Shown: positions 17,035-24,920, numbered from the stretch's first letter. The stretch: 64,000 nt of DNA from Pseudoduganella ginsengisoli (GCF_009720865.1 NZ_WNLA01000015.1:62001-126000); one strand, 5' to 3'. Notes: generated by a model from the sequence alone, not told the origin. Numbers and translations are program-made.

Positions 17035-18510
17035 CTACAGTTTCCTGGCCCCGTGCCCTTCCAATGGCAGCTCGGGCAAGAACAGCAAGGTGATCAAGCC
17101 CAGCATCACCATCACCGCCCCGCCGGCAAACACGCCGGCAATCGCCTGCCGGTAAACCGCCACCGTCGCCGCAGGCAGCACGGTCCCCGGCAACGCGGCT
17201 GCCGCCTGCAAGCCATGCGCATGCAGCGCATGCGCCAGCATCGCACCGGAACCGGTCACGCCCAGCAAGCCGCCCAGCGAACGGAAGAACGTCAGCATGG
17301 CCGTGCCCACACCGCGCCGCGCCAGCGGCAATGCATTTTGCACGGCCACTGTCATATTCGGCATCACCAGCCCCAGCCCTGCGCCCAGCAGGAAAATCGC
17401 AGGCTCAATCACCACATAGCCAGCACTGCGCGCCACGCCCCACGCCAGCACGGCAAACGCGATCATGGCCGCCGACAAGCCCAGTATTTGCGGCTGCTTG
17501 TAATTCCCCGTGCGCGACAGCCAGCGTCCGCCCAGCGGCGACGAAATGATCATGCCGCACATCATGGCCACCGTCATCATGCCGGACTTCGCCGGGCTGA
17601 CGCCCATCACCAGCTGGAAGAACAGGGGGAAGAATACCGATGAGCCCATCAGCCCCATGAACGTCATCGCCATCACGATACTGCCCAGGTTGAACACGCG
17701 GTTATCGAACAAATCCGGCGGCAATACCGGTTCCGGCACGCGGCGCACGTGGATCGCCAGCCAGATACCGCCCACCACGGCCACCACTGCGCATACGGTA
17801 ATGGGCACGGAACCCCACGCCCACTCGGTGCCGCCCAGCGCCAGGACCAGCAGCGCCGATGTGATCGCGCCTGTCATCAGGATGGAACCCAGGTAATCAA
17901 TGCGGTGCGCGGGACCGTGGCGGTCTGTATGCAAGGTGCGGGCAATCACATAAAACGCTGCCGCGCCGACGGGCAAATTCACATAGAAAATCCAGTGCCA
18001 TGACAGCGCATCGGTAATCAAACCGCCCAGCACCGGGCCGAGGATACTGGTGACGGCAAACACCACCGGCACCAGGCCCATGCGCTTTCCCCGTTCCGCA
18101 GGCGGAATGATGTCGGCAATGACGATTTGCACCAGCGGCATGAAGCCCCCTGCCCCGATGCCCTGCAGCGCGCGGAACGCCACCAGCTGCGTCATATCCT
18201 GCGCCAGGCCGCACAGTGCGGAGCCAAGCAGGAAGGCGCCCATGGCGGCAAAGATCATGGGGCGGCGGCCGAACTGGTCGGCCAGCTTGCCATACAGCGG
18301 CATGGTGGCAGTCGATGCCAGCACATAGGCCGTGACCACCCACGACAAATGCGCCATGCCGCCCAATTCCGCCACGATGCGGGGCAAGGCGGTGGCAACA
18401 ATGCTCTGGTCCAATCCGGACAAGCCAAGCAGCGCCATCATGCCGAGGTAAATAGCGCGGATTTCACGTTCAGTGGCAGGTACCGGTGCGGCTGGAGGGA
18501 TTGTGGTCAT
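17035..18510 (-). CDS. DHA2 (EmrB/QacA) family drug efflux transporter
   Basis: The 491-residue protein has about 14 membrane segments. Diagnostic motifs are LYGKLADQFGRRPM (motif A), RALQGIGAGGFMPL (motif B) and GPVLGGLITDALSWHWIFYVNLP (motif C of the antiporter DHA2 group). It is a proton-driven exporter with substrate unknown. Its start overlaps the stop of the marR gene (ATGA), so regulator and pump are one operon under the palindrome at 18967. Confidence 0.9.
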   Translation of the reverse strand: MTTIPPAAPVPATEREIRAIYLGMMALLGLSGLDQSIVATALPRIVAELGGMAHLSWVVTAYVLASTATMPLYGKLADQFGRRPMIFAAMGAFLLGSALCGLAQDMTQLVAFRALQGIGAGGFMPLVQIVIADIIPPAERGKRMGLVPVVFAVTSILGPVLGGLITDALSWHWIFYVNLPVGAAAFYVIARTLHTDRHGPAHRIDYLGSILMTGAITSALLVLALGGTEWAWGSVPITVCAVVAVVGGIWLAIHVRRVPEPVLPPDLFDNRVFNLGSIVMAMTFMGLMGSSVFFPLFFQLVMGVSPAKSGMMTVAMMCGMIISSPLGGRWLSRTGNYKQPQILGLSAAMIAFAVLAWGVARSAGYVVIEPAIFLLGAGLGLVMPNMTVAVQNALPLARRGVGTAMLTFFRSLGGLLGVTGSGAMLAHALHAHGLQAAAALPGTVLPAATVAVYRQAIAGVFAGGAVMVMLGLITLLFLPELPLEGHGARKL

Positions 18511-18959
18511 GGTTTGGCAATCTCGTTCAAAGGACCGATGGCGGCGGCCAGTGCATCCAATTGTTGCGGGGTCAACCGTGCAATGCGGCGCGCCATCCAG
18601 TCGCGGCGGCGGTCGCGCAACGCTTTGATGGCTTGCACGCCGCGTTCCGTCAATTGCAGCCCGGAGCGGCGCCGGTCTTGCGGATCGGGCGCACTGCGCT
18701 CAACCATCCCGGCTGCCTCTAGCGCCTTGACGTGGCCGCTCATGGTGGCGCCCCGGACGTTTTCCAGGCGCGCCAACTCCGCCACGCCGATGCCCGGCTG
18801 TTCCTGGATGATCACCATCAGCATGGCTTGCATGGGCGCCAAGCCCTGGTCAGCTTCCGTACTTTCGCGGCGCAATTCGCGCACCAGCTGTTTCAGCACC
18901 ATGCGCAAGCTGTCGGACAGCGCCAGCGCATGCGGGGAAATCGGCGGTTCTGTCGGCAT
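18507..18959 (-). CDS. MarR-family repressor of the DHA2 pump
   Basis: The 150-residue winged-helix protein has recognition region GIGVAELARLENVRGATMSGHVKALEAAGMV followed by the wing SAPDPQDRRRSGLQLTERG. It is the first gene of the marR-efflux operon. The near-perfect 12-bp inverted repeat directly upstream is its likely operator, giving autoregulation that a pump substrate would relieve. Confidence 0.9.
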   Translation of the reverse strand: MPTEPPISPHALALSDSLRMVLKQLVRELRRESTEADQGLAPMQAMLMVIIQEQPGIGVAELARLENVRGATMSGHVKALEAAGMVERSAPDPQDRRRSGLQLTERGVQAIKALRDRRRDWMARRIARLTPQQLDALAAAIGPLNEIAKP

Positions 18960-18966
18960 GGCAATA

Positions 18967-18993
18967 AATATAGATAGGCTACCTATCTATATT
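18967..18993. promoter_or_regulatory. palindromic operator upstream of marR-efflux
   Basis: A perfect 12-bp inverted repeat, AATATAGATAGG and CCTATCTATATT, is separated by 3 bases. It begins 8 bases upstream of the marR start, within the promoter region. The size and AT-rich palindromic form are typical of MarR-dimer sites. Assignment to the neighbouring regulator is inferred from position. Confidence 0.8.
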
Positions 18994-19009
18994 AAAGCAT
19001 TTTCGGCAC

Positions 19010-19038
19010 TTGCAGGATGCCCGCCGCATCCGTATAAT
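19010..19038 (+). promoter_or_regulatory. promoter of tRNA-Lys copy 3
   Basis: TTGCAG and TATAAT are separated by 17 bases. A GC-rich discriminator (GCGGGCCC) follows, as expected for a stringently controlled stable-RNA promoter. The -10 to tRNA segment is the same as at copy 4. Confidence 0.85.
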
Positions 19039-19049
19039 GCGGGCCCTTC

Positions 19050-19125
19050 GGGTCGTTAGCTCAGCTGGTAGAGCAGCGGACTTTTAATCCGTTGGTCGCA
19101 GGTTCGAATCCCGCACGGCCTACCA
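19050..19125 (+). tRNA. tRNA-Lys(TTT), copy 3
   Basis: It is identical over all 76 bases to the copies at 375 and 479. Positions 19077-19132 (anticodon stem to 7 bases past CCA) recur at 22477-22532 with one mismatch. The gene is therefore the left boundary of a 3.4-kb islet. Confidence 0.97.
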
Positions 19126-19140
19126 CGAATACTGCAACAT

Positions 19141-19178
19141 AAACAGGGCTGGTTAGCGCACGCTTTCCAGCCCTGTTT
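19141..19178 (+). terminator. hairpin after tRNA-Lys copy 3
   Basis: A perfect 12-bp stem, AAACAGGGCTGG / CCAGCCCTGTTT, with a 14-base loop begins 15 bases after the tRNA. The T run is short, so it is a likely but not perfect intrinsic terminator. Confidence 0.65.
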
Positions 19179-19190
19179 GCATTTCTGATT

Positions 19191-19204
19191 AAAATATTAC
19201 CCAG
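19191..19204. repeat. 14-bp islet-end direct repeat, left copy
   Basis: AAAATATTACCCAG occurs here and again at 22413-22426, each close to one end of the tRNA-Lys islet. A third, inverted 10-base version (TGGGTAATAT) lies at 22353-22362. The spacing inside both boundaries suggests recombinase-binding or element-end sites; this is inference. Confidence 0.5.
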
Positions 19205-19463
19205 TAAATAAAAACTCCCCTTTCTGGCCTACGTGCAATATGCACTTGTAGAAAACGAACGTCGTGAAGCCTTCTTTGGAGGTAAGGGTCGCTGTCCCAC
19301 CTGTGGTTACAATGTGCGTATTTCCTACCGGAAGTGAACGTGTATAGTTGGACTCACTGGAGTTGTAACTACGCAATAGAATCGCAACCCAGCCGCATCT
19401 GGTCTGCGCCAACAGGCGAACCAAAAGATTGAGTACGCACTGAACAGTATTCCCTGCGGGCAT
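19197..19463 (-). CDS. hypothetical protein at the left end of the tRNA-Lys islet
   Basis: This 88-codon reading frame has lower GC than the chromosome. The C-terminal half (SLPVGNTHIVTTGGTATLTSKEGFTTFVFYKCILHVGQKGEF) reads like a genuine beta-rich domain, while the N-terminal half is Cys/Leu-rich and less convincing. It may be the surviving end of a longer gene or start at an internal codon. It runs opposite to the Gly/His-rich gene that begins 30 bases away. I do not recognise it. Confidence 0.35.
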   Translation of the reverse strand: MPAGNTVQCVLNLLVRLLAQTRCGWVAILLRSYNSSESNYTRSLPVGNTHIVTTGGTATLTSKEGFTTFVFYKCILHVGQKGEFLFTG

Positions 19464-19492
19464 TGCAGCTTAATATACGACAAGGGATGAAC

Positions 19493-19939
19493 ATGCAGTT
19501 AAGCATTAAAGGTTTGATGGGACTTGGCTTCAGCGCCGCACTGATATGCTCCCCGGTTTACGCTGGTTCAGGAGGAGGACATGGGGGCGGCGGGCATGCG
19601 AGTGGCGGTCATGGCGGGCATTCCAGTCATTCCGGATATGGCAAGATTTCCGGAAAAAGCAGCCGCTCCAGCCATTACAGTGGAGGAAAGCGAAGCGCAA
19701 GCCACATCAATAGCGGCTTCAAATCCACTCATTTCTCCCGATATGCAAAGAGCCGGTCAATGCGTCCCCTGGCTACCAGTGAACATTTGGTGAGCGCCTA
19801 TTACCGCAGGGACGGTCAATTCGTACAGCCTTATTTTGCGACCAATCCGGACGGTACTCGCAATAACAACTACAGCACCCGAGGAAATACCAATCCGCAC
19901 ACGGGGATCGCGGGCACTAAACCCCGGGACGGTGAATGA
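19493..19939 (+). CDS. secreted Gly/His/Ser-rich protein
   Basis: The product is about 148 residues. ATG 19493 is preferred because AAGGGA precedes it and a signal peptide follows (MQLSIKGLMGLGFSAALICS, cleavage near VYA). The middle is a GGGHGGGGHASGGHGGHSSH-like low-complexity stretch that could bind metal. The C-terminus (YYRRDGQFVQPYFATNPDGT then NNYSTRGNTNPHTG) matches a short motif found at the end of many small exported proteobacterial proteins. It overlaps the following lipoprotein gene by 4 bases, so the two are coupled. Confidence 0.7.
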   Translation: MQLSIKGLMGLGFSAALICSPVYAGSGGGHGGGGHASGGHGGHSSHSGYGKISGKSSRSSHYSGGKRSASHINSGFKSTHFSRYAKSRSMRPLATSEHLVSAYYRRDGQFVQPYFATNPDGTRNNNYSTRGNTNPHTGIAGTKPRDGE

Positions 19940-20580
19940 AGAATATTGCCGCTATCGTCGCAATCGCTGTGCTGCTAAGCGCATGTGCTGCGCCGACGTA
20001 TTACCCCACCTATTCATCGCCAACTACGCCAACCGTTACCGAGACTGCGCCTGACAACGACAGCGGTTTTTCCTCGGAAGAAGAAGACCGTAAAGCTGAT
20101 GCCGCTATCGCCAGCGCACAGCAGACGTACGCCTCAATTCAGGCAACGACCTCATCATTCAGCCTTCGTGGTACTAAATGCGACGAACCTGCGATGGCAG
20201 TAACTGTGTCAAGCTTGCAGTCCGTAGATGAAGTCGCACGACGCTACATCGGGATCGCCACCACAGCTCCTGATCCAGCTGACCGCGAAGCAGCAATGGA
20301 CGTGTTGGACGAGCTTAACAAGGTGGTCTTGGACGGCCTGCTCGATATCGCGCAAGCGTACCGGTCACGCAAATGCTTCCCGTACGCCAAGCACATCATT
20401 ACCGAGGCAAAGCGTATCTACTCCGGACCAGCTTACGCAGATTGGGTCGGCGCGATGGATGCCGAACTTGCCGCGATCACAGCGCAAGAGCCTGTTACCC
20501 CAGCGATGGCGAAGCCGATTACGCCTGCGAAAAGCTCAACAAAGAAAAAAGCGGCGGTAAAGAAACCACAATCCTTGTAA
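19936..20580 (+). CDS. lipoprotein of unknown function
   Basis: The 214-residue protein has a lipobox LLSAC (Cys17), then a Thr/Pro/Ser-rich linker, and a helical domain with three Cys (TKC, RKC). It ends in a Lys-rich tail (SSTKKKAAVKKPQ). Its start overlaps the stop of the Gly/His-rich gene (ATGA). The GC content is below that of the chromosome flanks. The family is not recognised. It could act with the upstream secreted protein, as both are exported and co-translated. Confidence 0.65.
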   Translation: MKNIAAIVAIAVLLSACAAPTYYPTYSSPTTPTVTETAPDNDSGFSSEEEDRKADAAIASAQQTYASIQATTSSFSLRGTKCDEPAMAVTVSSLQSVDEVARRYIGIATTAPDPADREAAMDVLDELNKVVLDGLLDIAQAYRSRKCFPYAKHIITEAKRIYSGPAYADWVGAMDAELAAITAQEPVTPAMAKPITPAKSSTKKKAAVKKPQSL

Positions 20581-20777
20581 GCATCCTTCCGCCCTCAGGC
20601 ACCGTCTAGAGCCGATGGTGTCGATTGCGCTTAAGTTACGACCCAACGCCGAGGCATCGGACTCGTCCACTTCGTCATAGATTGCGCTTGCGAATGCAGT
20701 CGCTGCACGAGTTCGTAACCCAAATTCAAAGCGAAGGCTATCCGATGGCCCGCTGGAACAAGGAGCATTCCGAAAGG

Positions 20778-21161
20778 CTACGATTCCAGCGAGGCCCATG
20801 GCCAAGGCGAGCCTATGTCGCGAAGATCGGCACGTACGGAAACGTGCATGTGGTGCGTATGCCCGTTCTTCCCGGTGTAAGGACGCCAGCCTTTCGCGGC
20901 CAGGTCGGCGTTGTAGATCTGCCGGTTCCAGATGACGTAGCTAACCCTGAAATCGAGGAGCGCGAGCTTCGAGAACAGGTTGCAGTCGACGCCACTCTCC
21001 GGGTCGTGAGTCAGGTCGAACGCGTTGCCGTCGTTGTGGTCGCTCTTCCGCTGCTGATGGGCCGAGTCCCCCATCAGGCCGTCGGCCTCGCGGTTCCGGT
21101 TCGGGCAGAGCGCGGTCGCGTCGGCGAGCGCCCGCTTGCATGCGGCAGATGGCTGGGGCAT
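20778..21161 (-). CDS. M15-type peptidase (VanY/endolysin-like), putative cell-wall effector
   Basis: The 127-residue protein has no signal peptide. Zinc-site motifs of the M15 D-Ala-D-Ala/L-Ala-D-Glu peptidase group are present: SDHNDGNAFDLTHD (His and Asp ligands) and HTHHMHVSVRAD (final His). The short N-terminus with PSAACKRALADATALCPNRN and MGDSAHQ matches stand-alone phage-endolysin-like members of this group. It starts 3 bases after the stop of the exported protein gene upstream. It is divergent from the broken hcp in the same islet. A delivered peptidoglycan-cutting toxin is the likely role; a phage lysin remnant is the alternative. Confidence 0.8.
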   Translation of the reverse strand: MPQPSAACKRALADATALCPNRNREADGLMGDSAHQQRKSDHNDGNAFDLTHDPESGVDCNLFSKLALLDFRVSYVIWNRQIYNADLAAKGWRPYTGKNGHTHHMHVSVRADLRDIGSPWPWASLES

Positions 21162-21164
21162 ACG

Positions 21165-21740
21165 TCATCCTTTCGTGGTTGGATTCGAATCCGGGCCGCC
21201 CGGCAGGCATGCGATATGCCTGTCTGCGGCAACCTGTCTGGCCTGCTCGTTCGCGTCGGGAGCTCGGGCGTCCACGGTCCGGACGACGCAGGCCGCGTCG
21301 CGAGCTATCCTGGCGACGGCCAGAAGCGGGACGCGCTTCGGATGCTCAGGGTCGCTCTGGTCCACGGCGTTGACGCGAACTATCAGCGCGACAGGCACGG
21401 CCTTACCGCCGGCCTTCGCAATGCGCCATTCGGCCCTAGTACCCAACGTCGAGAACCCGCGCGTCACCACGTCCCAGTAATTCAGCGGGAGCACCCGCCC
21501 ATCCGGCGTCACGACGCTGACTGAGCTGCGCTCGTCGTCTTCCAGGACTTGCAGTCGGAAGCCGTGGACGCCGGGACAGTCCGACGTGCGGGCACCGGTC
21601 ACCGCATCGTCGATGCGTCTGACGCATGCCTTGCTGGCGATACCGGTATAAGCGCTACTGATTGTGCTTTCCTGAGCGACGGCACTGTCCCATGAGGAAA
21701 ACACGGTAACGATGGCAAGGCAGTTCAGGTAGCGGCGCAT
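21165..21740 (-). CDS. exported protein, putative periplasmic immunity partner of the M15 peptidase
   Basis: The 191-residue protein has a signal peptide (MRRYLNCLAIVTVFSSWDSAVA). The mature domain has four cysteines (KAC, SDC, AAC, IAC) and a beta-rich core (GFRLQVLEDDERSSVSVVTPDGRVLPLNYWDVV), compatible with a small disulphide-bonded inhibitor. It precedes the M15 gene in the same two-gene operon with a 3-base gap. Position and export suggest it protects the producer's own wall; the sequence itself gives no family match I recognise. Confidence 0.65.
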   Translation of the reverse strand: MRRYLNCLAIVTVFSSWDSAVAQESTISSAYTGIASKACVRRIDDAVTGARTSDCPGVHGFRLQVLEDDERSSVSVVTPDGRVLPLNYWDVVTRGFSTLGTRAEWRIAKAGGKAVPVALIVRVNAVDQSDPEHPKRVPLLAVARIARDAACVVRTVDARAPDANEQARQVAADRHIACLPGGPDSNPTTKG

Positions 21741-21868
21741 CCGGCTCCCCTTGATGGGTCCAGTCGATCATACCGAGGAAGCTTCCATCTTCGTTGACCT
21801 GCGTCACCGGTTCTCGGCCCAGTCCGGCAACGGACTGAGCTCCGGCAATATGCCGCGTTTTCTTCCAA

Positions 21869-22342
21869 TTGCAAATCGACGGCATCACGGGGGAATCGGC
21901 GGACGAGCGGCACAGGGGATGGATCGAATGCACGTCCGCCGTATGGAGCGTGACGCAGCCGAAGTCCGCGACAGCATCTACGGGCGGCGGGCATACCGCC
22001 GAGCGCTGCGAACACGGCGACATAGTGGTATCGAAGCTGGCGGACCTGGCGTCGCCGGTACTGCTCCAGACGTGCTCGGCGGGCAGGACCATCCCGAAGG
22101 CGAAATTCGAGTTCATGCGCGCGGACGGGCAGGGAGAGCGGGTCAAGTATTTCGAGATCGAGCTCGAGAACGTCCTCATCGGGGCGGTGGTGCCCAACGT
22201 CATGGGTGGCAACGTCCTTTCGGAACACGTCAGCCTGAAGTAATCGAAAGTGAGATGGAAATACACCCAGCAGAAGATCGCCGGAGGCGTGGGCGGCAGC
22301 ACTGCGGGTGGCTGGGACTTGGCCGCAAGCAGGATTTGCTGA
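21869..22342 (+). pseudogene. hcp: hcp-like type VI tube protein, interrupted by a stop
   Basis: The reading frame gives IDGITGESADERHRGWIE, HTAERCEHGDIVV and KAKFEFMRADGQGERVKYFE, clear Hcp-family signatures. A TAA at 22241-22243 stops it after EHVSLK. The same frame then continues with SKVRWKYTQQKIAGG and GGSTAGGWDLAASRIC up to TGA 22340-22342, which is the normal Hcp C-terminus. The TAA sits where a Tyr codon is usual (LKY-SKVxW), so a single base change is likely. The N-terminus is also unclear: the only in-frame start is TTG 21869, while an ATG at 21850 is one frame away. It is therefore either doubly damaged or carries sequence errors. No other T6SS structural gene is in the window. Confidence 0.8.
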
Positions 22343-22412
22343 GGTGATTTCGTGGGTAATATCCCGGCGCTCTGCGCAAATCTCCCCAGGGAGACGCCAC
22401 GCAGAAAATTGA

Positions 22413-22426
22413 AAAATATTACCCAG
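22413..22426. repeat. 14-bp islet-end direct repeat, right copy
   Basis: This is an exact match to 19191-19204. It lies 51 bases inside the right tRNA-Lys fragment; the left copy lies 65 bases outside the left tRNA's CCA end. An inverted partial copy at 22353-22362 makes a 9-base arm hairpin with it. Confidence 0.5.
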
Positions 22427-22476
22427 CTTTTTTACAGACATCCCTTAACTACGGGCTTTGTGAATAAGCGGCATAA

Positions 22477-22532
22477 CGGACGTTTAATCCGTTGGTCGCA
22501 GGTTCGAATCCCGCACGGCCTACCACGAATAC
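22477..22532 (+). repeat. duplicated tRNA-Lys 3' half, right edge of islet 2
   Basis: These 56 bases match 19077-19132 with one mismatch (T to G at the second base of the TTTT run). They cover the anticodon stem, variable region, T-arm, CCA and 7 bases beyond. The D-arm and 5' acceptor strand are missing, so it is not a functional tRNA. The two copies are exactly 3400 bases apart. A good terminator follows at 22542, as after an intact tRNA. Together these show insertion of the intervening DNA at tRNA-Lys. Confidence 0.9.
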
Positions 22533-22541
22533 CGCAGTACT

Positions 22542-22578
22542 AAAAAAGGCTTTCCCGCTTCGGCGCGAAAGCCTTTTT
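22542..22578 (+). terminator. terminator behind the tRNA-Lys fragment of islet 2
   Basis: The stem AAAAAGGCTTTC / GAAAGCCTTTTT with a GC-rich loop begins 18 bases after the fragment's CCA. It is probably the original terminator of copy 3, now separated from it by the islet. Confidence 0.8.
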
Positions 22579-22647
22579 GCATTGGACCTGTCAACCAGCA
22601 CTGCCATCCCCATCCGCCAGCAGCCCTCCCCCCTGAACAAACGCCGC

Positions 22648-23955
22648 CTATTCCGTATTCTTCGGCGCATTCGTCGCGCTGCCGGGCGCCGTGGCCAATT
22701 GCGGTGCATCGGCATCCGTACCGGGATAATCCTGGCCGAGCGTCATTGGGATTTGCAGGCAAACGCTCTGCGTGGGCAGCACTGCAGTCCATTCCCGGAT
22801 CAAGTCGCGGTAGGCTTCGCCCACGCGGCGCAAATTGCGGTCGAGGTCCGCCAGCCCCAGCGCATTGACGCGGCCATTGTTTTCACGCAGCCCTGTATCC
22901 CAGTCCACCTGGTCCGTCAGCGAATACCACGTGAAGCCGACTATCGGCACGCCGTTGTTCCGCACGCGCAGCACGTTGGCCCATTCCTTGCGCAGCCAGC
23001 GGACCGCTTCATCGCAGTTCGGCCCCTCGCACAGGTTGGTTTCCGTATGCATCACCGGCAAACGATAGCGGTTGTAGTACTGGTGCGTAATGACCGCATA
23101 GCCGAACACTTCCCCCGACGGCCCCGTTGCACCATCGGCCGCCACGTGGTGCTCGTTGGTCTGGTAATAATCGTTGCCCATGATGCAGTGGTGCTTGAGG
23201 TTGTTATTGAGGAAGAAGTGGTATTCGTCGCGCGTCATGCCATTGTCGAGCAGGTACTCATACATGCTGGAATCCACGCGGCGGCCATAGTTCAAGTCTA
23301 GCGACAGGAAGCGGCGGGCATTCATGGTTTCAGCGGGGCCGATCGCACCGGGCGTCTCAGCATGGAAATATTCCGACGATTCGCTTTGGATGAACAGGGC
23401 GTCCGGGCGCACGGCGAGGATCGCGTGCATGGCCAGCAGGTTGGCTTTGACCAGGTGCTTGAGCGCCGTGACAAACGCCCGGTCGGTGCGCATCTGTTCA
23501 TTCCACCAGCCATACAGCGCGGAAAACAGTGCGCAGATCGACATCTCATTGACCGGCGTATACAGCTGCAGCCATGGATAGCGCTGCGCAAACGCGCCGG
23601 CATAGGCGGCAAACAGTTCTGGGAAATCCGGGTTCTGGAAGTTGCCGATGAATTCAGGCACGCCGAAATGGCACAGGTCAACAATGGTCACCACGCCGCG
23701 GCGGCGCAGGTCTGGCAACACTTCGTCGGCAAACGACCAGTCGTAGCGCCCGGGGCCAATCAGCGTCGTGTGCAGCGGCGGGCCATAGCGCAGGAAACGG
23801 ATACCGATTTCTTCGACCAGGTCGAAGTCGCGCCGCCAGTGGCGGTAGTGGCCGCACTTTTCCATCTCATCCATGCGGACCCTGCCGCCTTCTATCGTGG
23901 GGATGCTGTTTTCAATGCCGGTCGCAAAGATAAAGCCGGTTGGATTGGGTGCCAT
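22648..23955 (-). CDS. glycoside hydrolase family 1-like enzyme
   Basis: The 435-residue protein has no signal peptide and so is cytosolic. ATG 23955 has GGAGGG upstream. GH1-type landmarks are visible: FIFATGIENS at the N-terminus, the acid/base motif TPVNEMS (Glu137), and the nucleophile region VMHTETN (Glu305) in place of the usual ITENG. W371-type C-terminal motif VGFTWYSLTDQVDWDTG matches the aglycone-site segment of GH1 enzymes. It is shorter and more divergent than a standard beta-glucosidase, so substrate is uncertain. No sugar transport genes adjoin it. Confidence 0.8.
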   Translation of the reverse strand: MAPNPTGFIFATGIENSIPTIEGGRVRMDEMEKCGHYRHWRRDFDLVEEIGIRFLRYGPPLHTTLIGPGRYDWSFADEVLPDLRRRGVVTIVDLCHFGVPEFIGNFQNPDFPELFAAYAGAFAQRYPWLQLYTPVNEMSICALFSALYGWWNEQMRTDRAFVTALKHLVKANLLAMHAILAVRPDALFIQSESSEYFHAETPGAIGPAETMNARRFLSLDLNYGRRVDSSMYEYLLDNGMTRDEYHFFLNNNLKHHCIMGNDYYQTNEHHVAADGATGPSGEVFGYAVITHQYYNRYRLPVMHTETNLCEGPNCDEAVRWLRKEWANVLRVRNNGVPIVGFTWYSLTDQVDWDTGLRENNGRVNALGLADLDRNLRRVGEAYRDLIREWTAVLPTQSVCLQIPMTLGQDYPGTDADAPQLATAPGSATNAPKNTE

Positions 23956-24072
23956 TCGTGCCCTCCGCCTGCGCGTGCTGCCGCTCACAGCAGCACTATA
24001 GGGACGGGGTGCACGACGCACTGTGCTTTGGCTAACATAGCCCGGCGCGCGCGTCCCGCATGGGCCGGTCCT

Positions 24073-24837
24073 TCAAGGCGTGGTTCCGATGTATTGCTTG
24101 ACGATGGCGTCGTACTTGCTGTTCGAGCGGATCGCCTTTAACCCGGCATTGAACGCATCGCGCACGCGCGCGTCGCGGAACACGGCCTTGCGCGGGGTTT
24201 CGGGAAAGATCCGGTGAAACATGACAGCTTGCTTCACGTCGATTTGAGGTTCCAGTTTGTCGATGTAGTAGTTGAAGATCAGGCGGTCCCCCACCACGAC
24301 ATCGACGCGCCCCATGAACAGCAGCTTGTTTTGCGTGATCTGGGCAGGCAATTCGCGGTAGTCGGCATGGCCGCTGGCCACCAGGCTGTAGCGGTCACCC
24401 AGCACCATGCTGGCATTCTGAAATGCCGCCACGGAATACGCCGCCAGGTCTTCAATCTGGTTGATCTTCAAATTGCGGCGGGCCAGCGAGGTGGCGACAT
24501 TCTGGTACACCACGTAATTGTCCGTGAAATAGTCGTCGCCGCCGATCCCTTCCGTGATGGACAGCATGCCATCGAGCTGGCCGCTGCGCAGCATGGCCAG
24601 CGCACGGGTTTGCGGCAGCATATGCGCCACCATTTTGTAGCCCCCGGCGGCCAGCGCCTGTTTGGCGATGTCGTAATCCAGGCCAGCCGTTCCGGATTCC
24701 ATGATGTAAGGCGGTTTCGGCATCCCCATGCCGACATGTACTTCCGGCAAGGTTTCCTGCGCATACACAGCGCCGCTGCATGCCGCCGCGCAAACGACGG
24801 CCAGCAGCGCCGGCTTGGGTCCCTGATAGCGCCACAT
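24073..24837 (-). CDS. family-3 solute-binding protein, orphan
   Basis: The 254-residue periplasmic protein has a signal peptide ending VYAQ. The two-lobed SBP_bac_3 pattern is visible: VHVGMGMPKPPYIME, then GLDYDIAKQALAAGG, RSGQLDGMLSIT, and the hinge and second lobe with GRVDVVVGDRLIFNYY. It ends with the usual C-terminal helix (IVKQYIGTTP). There are no ABC permease or ATPase genes beside it, so it may serve a distant transporter or act as a sensor-type protein. The ligand is unknown. Confidence 0.82.
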   Translation of the reverse strand: MWRYQGPKPALLAVVCAAACSGAVYAQETLPEVHVGMGMPKPPYIMESGTAGLDYDIAKQALAAGGYKMVAHMLPQTRALAMLRSGQLDGMLSITEGIGGDDYFTDNYVVYQNVATSLARRNLKINQIEDLAAYSVAAFQNASMVLGDRYSLVASGHADYRELPAQITQNKLLFMGRVDVVVGDRLIFNYYIDKLEPQIDVKQAVMFHRIFPETPRKAVFRDARVRDAFNAGLKAIRSNSKYDAIVKQYIGTTP

Positions 24838-24920
24838 ATCGCCTCCCCATGCAGATCATCACATCGAACACGATAAACTCAGCAGTTCGGCTATTCTACG
24901 CCCGCAAGGCAAGATGGCGT

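Noticed and set aside
20625..21524. A 299-codon plus-strand frame inside islet 2
   Set aside because: It is antisense to the M15 peptidase and its exported partner, both of which have clear motifs; the plus-strand translation is Arg/Val-rich and featureless.
21655..22441. Minus-strand frames across the hcp region
   Set aside because: The plus strand gives continuous Hcp-family sequence here apart from one stop; the minus-strand translations show no family features.
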